Assembly (NCBI RefSeq): GCF_029589055.1
Contig: NZ_JARQZP010000007.1
Location: forward strand, 1,922,001-1,986,000
Reading direction: 5' to 3'
DNA length: 64,000 nucleotides
Source: Vibrio hannami
Lineage (GTDB): Bacteria > Pseudomonadota > Gammaproteobacteria > Enterobacterales > Vibrionaceae
Position numbers and translations under genes: made by a program. Below the pieces are notes generated by a model that was given only the letters and a program-made list of their open reading frames with translations, was not told the DNA's origin and did no database searches. Positions 63,980 through 64,000 of the stretch are shown one piece after another (position 1 is the stretch's first letter; the number at the start of each line of letters is the position of its first letter).

Positions 63980-64000
63980 GCTTGGTGACATATACCAAGC
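63980..64000 (+). terminator. Hairpin after dxs, cut by the window end
   Basis: GCTTGGT / ACCAAGC stem with a seven-base loop 30 bases after dxs; the T tract expected of a terminator would lie beyond the window. Confidence 0.5.

Overview
The window looks like chromosomal core genome of a Vibrio species or a close Vibrionaceae relative. Evidence: about 43-45% GC by eye, PomA/PomB sodium-type flagellar motor genes, the order fabZ-lpxA-lpxB-rnhB-dnaE-accA-tilS, DUF3549/DUF3301/DUF2310/DUF3461 families typical of Vibrionaceae, and gamma-proteobacterial sRNA synteny (csrB between yqcC and syd, gcvB divergent from gcvA). There is no rRNA, tRNA, CRISPR, prophage or transposase gene.

Layout. 1-6.4 kb: 3' end of an arsenate-reductase-family gene, DUF2069 and DUF2066 genes, then the pyrimidine/purine block uraA, upp, purM-purN with two PurR-type operators. 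6.5-17.5 kb: yafJ, gmhA, a TIGR03503-type protein, dnaQ/rnhA, a methyltransferase, gloB, mltD, a YIP1 protein, yafD, glnB, a cytochrome c and tilS. 17.6-37.1 kb: one long minus-strand block, read from the right as rpsB-tsf-pyrH-frr-uppS-cdsA-dxr-rseP-bamA-skp-lpxD-fabZ-lpxA-lpxB-rnhB-dnaE-accA. It joins translation, isoprenoid and phospholipid synthesis, outer-membrane assembly, lipid A synthesis, replication and fatty acid synthesis. 37.5-48 kb: map, glnD, DUF3461, truC-yqcC, DUF3549-DUF3301, csrB, a small coiled-coil gene with yaiI, DUF2310, syd and queF. 48-52 kb: a TPR membrane protein with a degenerate GGDEF-like end, followed by an SGEEF-type GGDEF protein. 52-64 kb: ppnN, xni, rlmM, ygdD, gcvA/gcvB, thiI, pomA-pomB, and xseB-ispA-dxs.

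Most interesting content is non-coding. A CsrB-family sRNA lies on the minus strand at 44331-44729 with an upstream VarA/GacA-type palindrome. A GcvB sRNA lies at 56906-57111. A conserved rpsB leader (t44/tff type) lies at 37098-37190. A sigma-28-like promoter precedes pomA. Two 62-nt intergenic elements share a three-way-junction design with GGATG loops, and there are other dispersed repeats (CCTGTAA arrays with GGAC/GTCC hairpins; a REP-like inverted pair).

Sequence quality matters here. At least seven single-base indels, nearly all in homopolymers, break conserved genes: DUF2066, accA, dnaE twice, rnhB, syd, ppnN. DUF2069 is probably an eighth. Because dnaE and accA are essential and the rest of each gene is intact, sequencing error is the simplest explanation; the affected genes are annotated full length. 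I saw no clearly undescribed protein system. The nearest candidates are the tandem TPR/degenerate-GGDEF and SGEEF pair and the GGATG double-hairpin elements, which could relate to CsrA.
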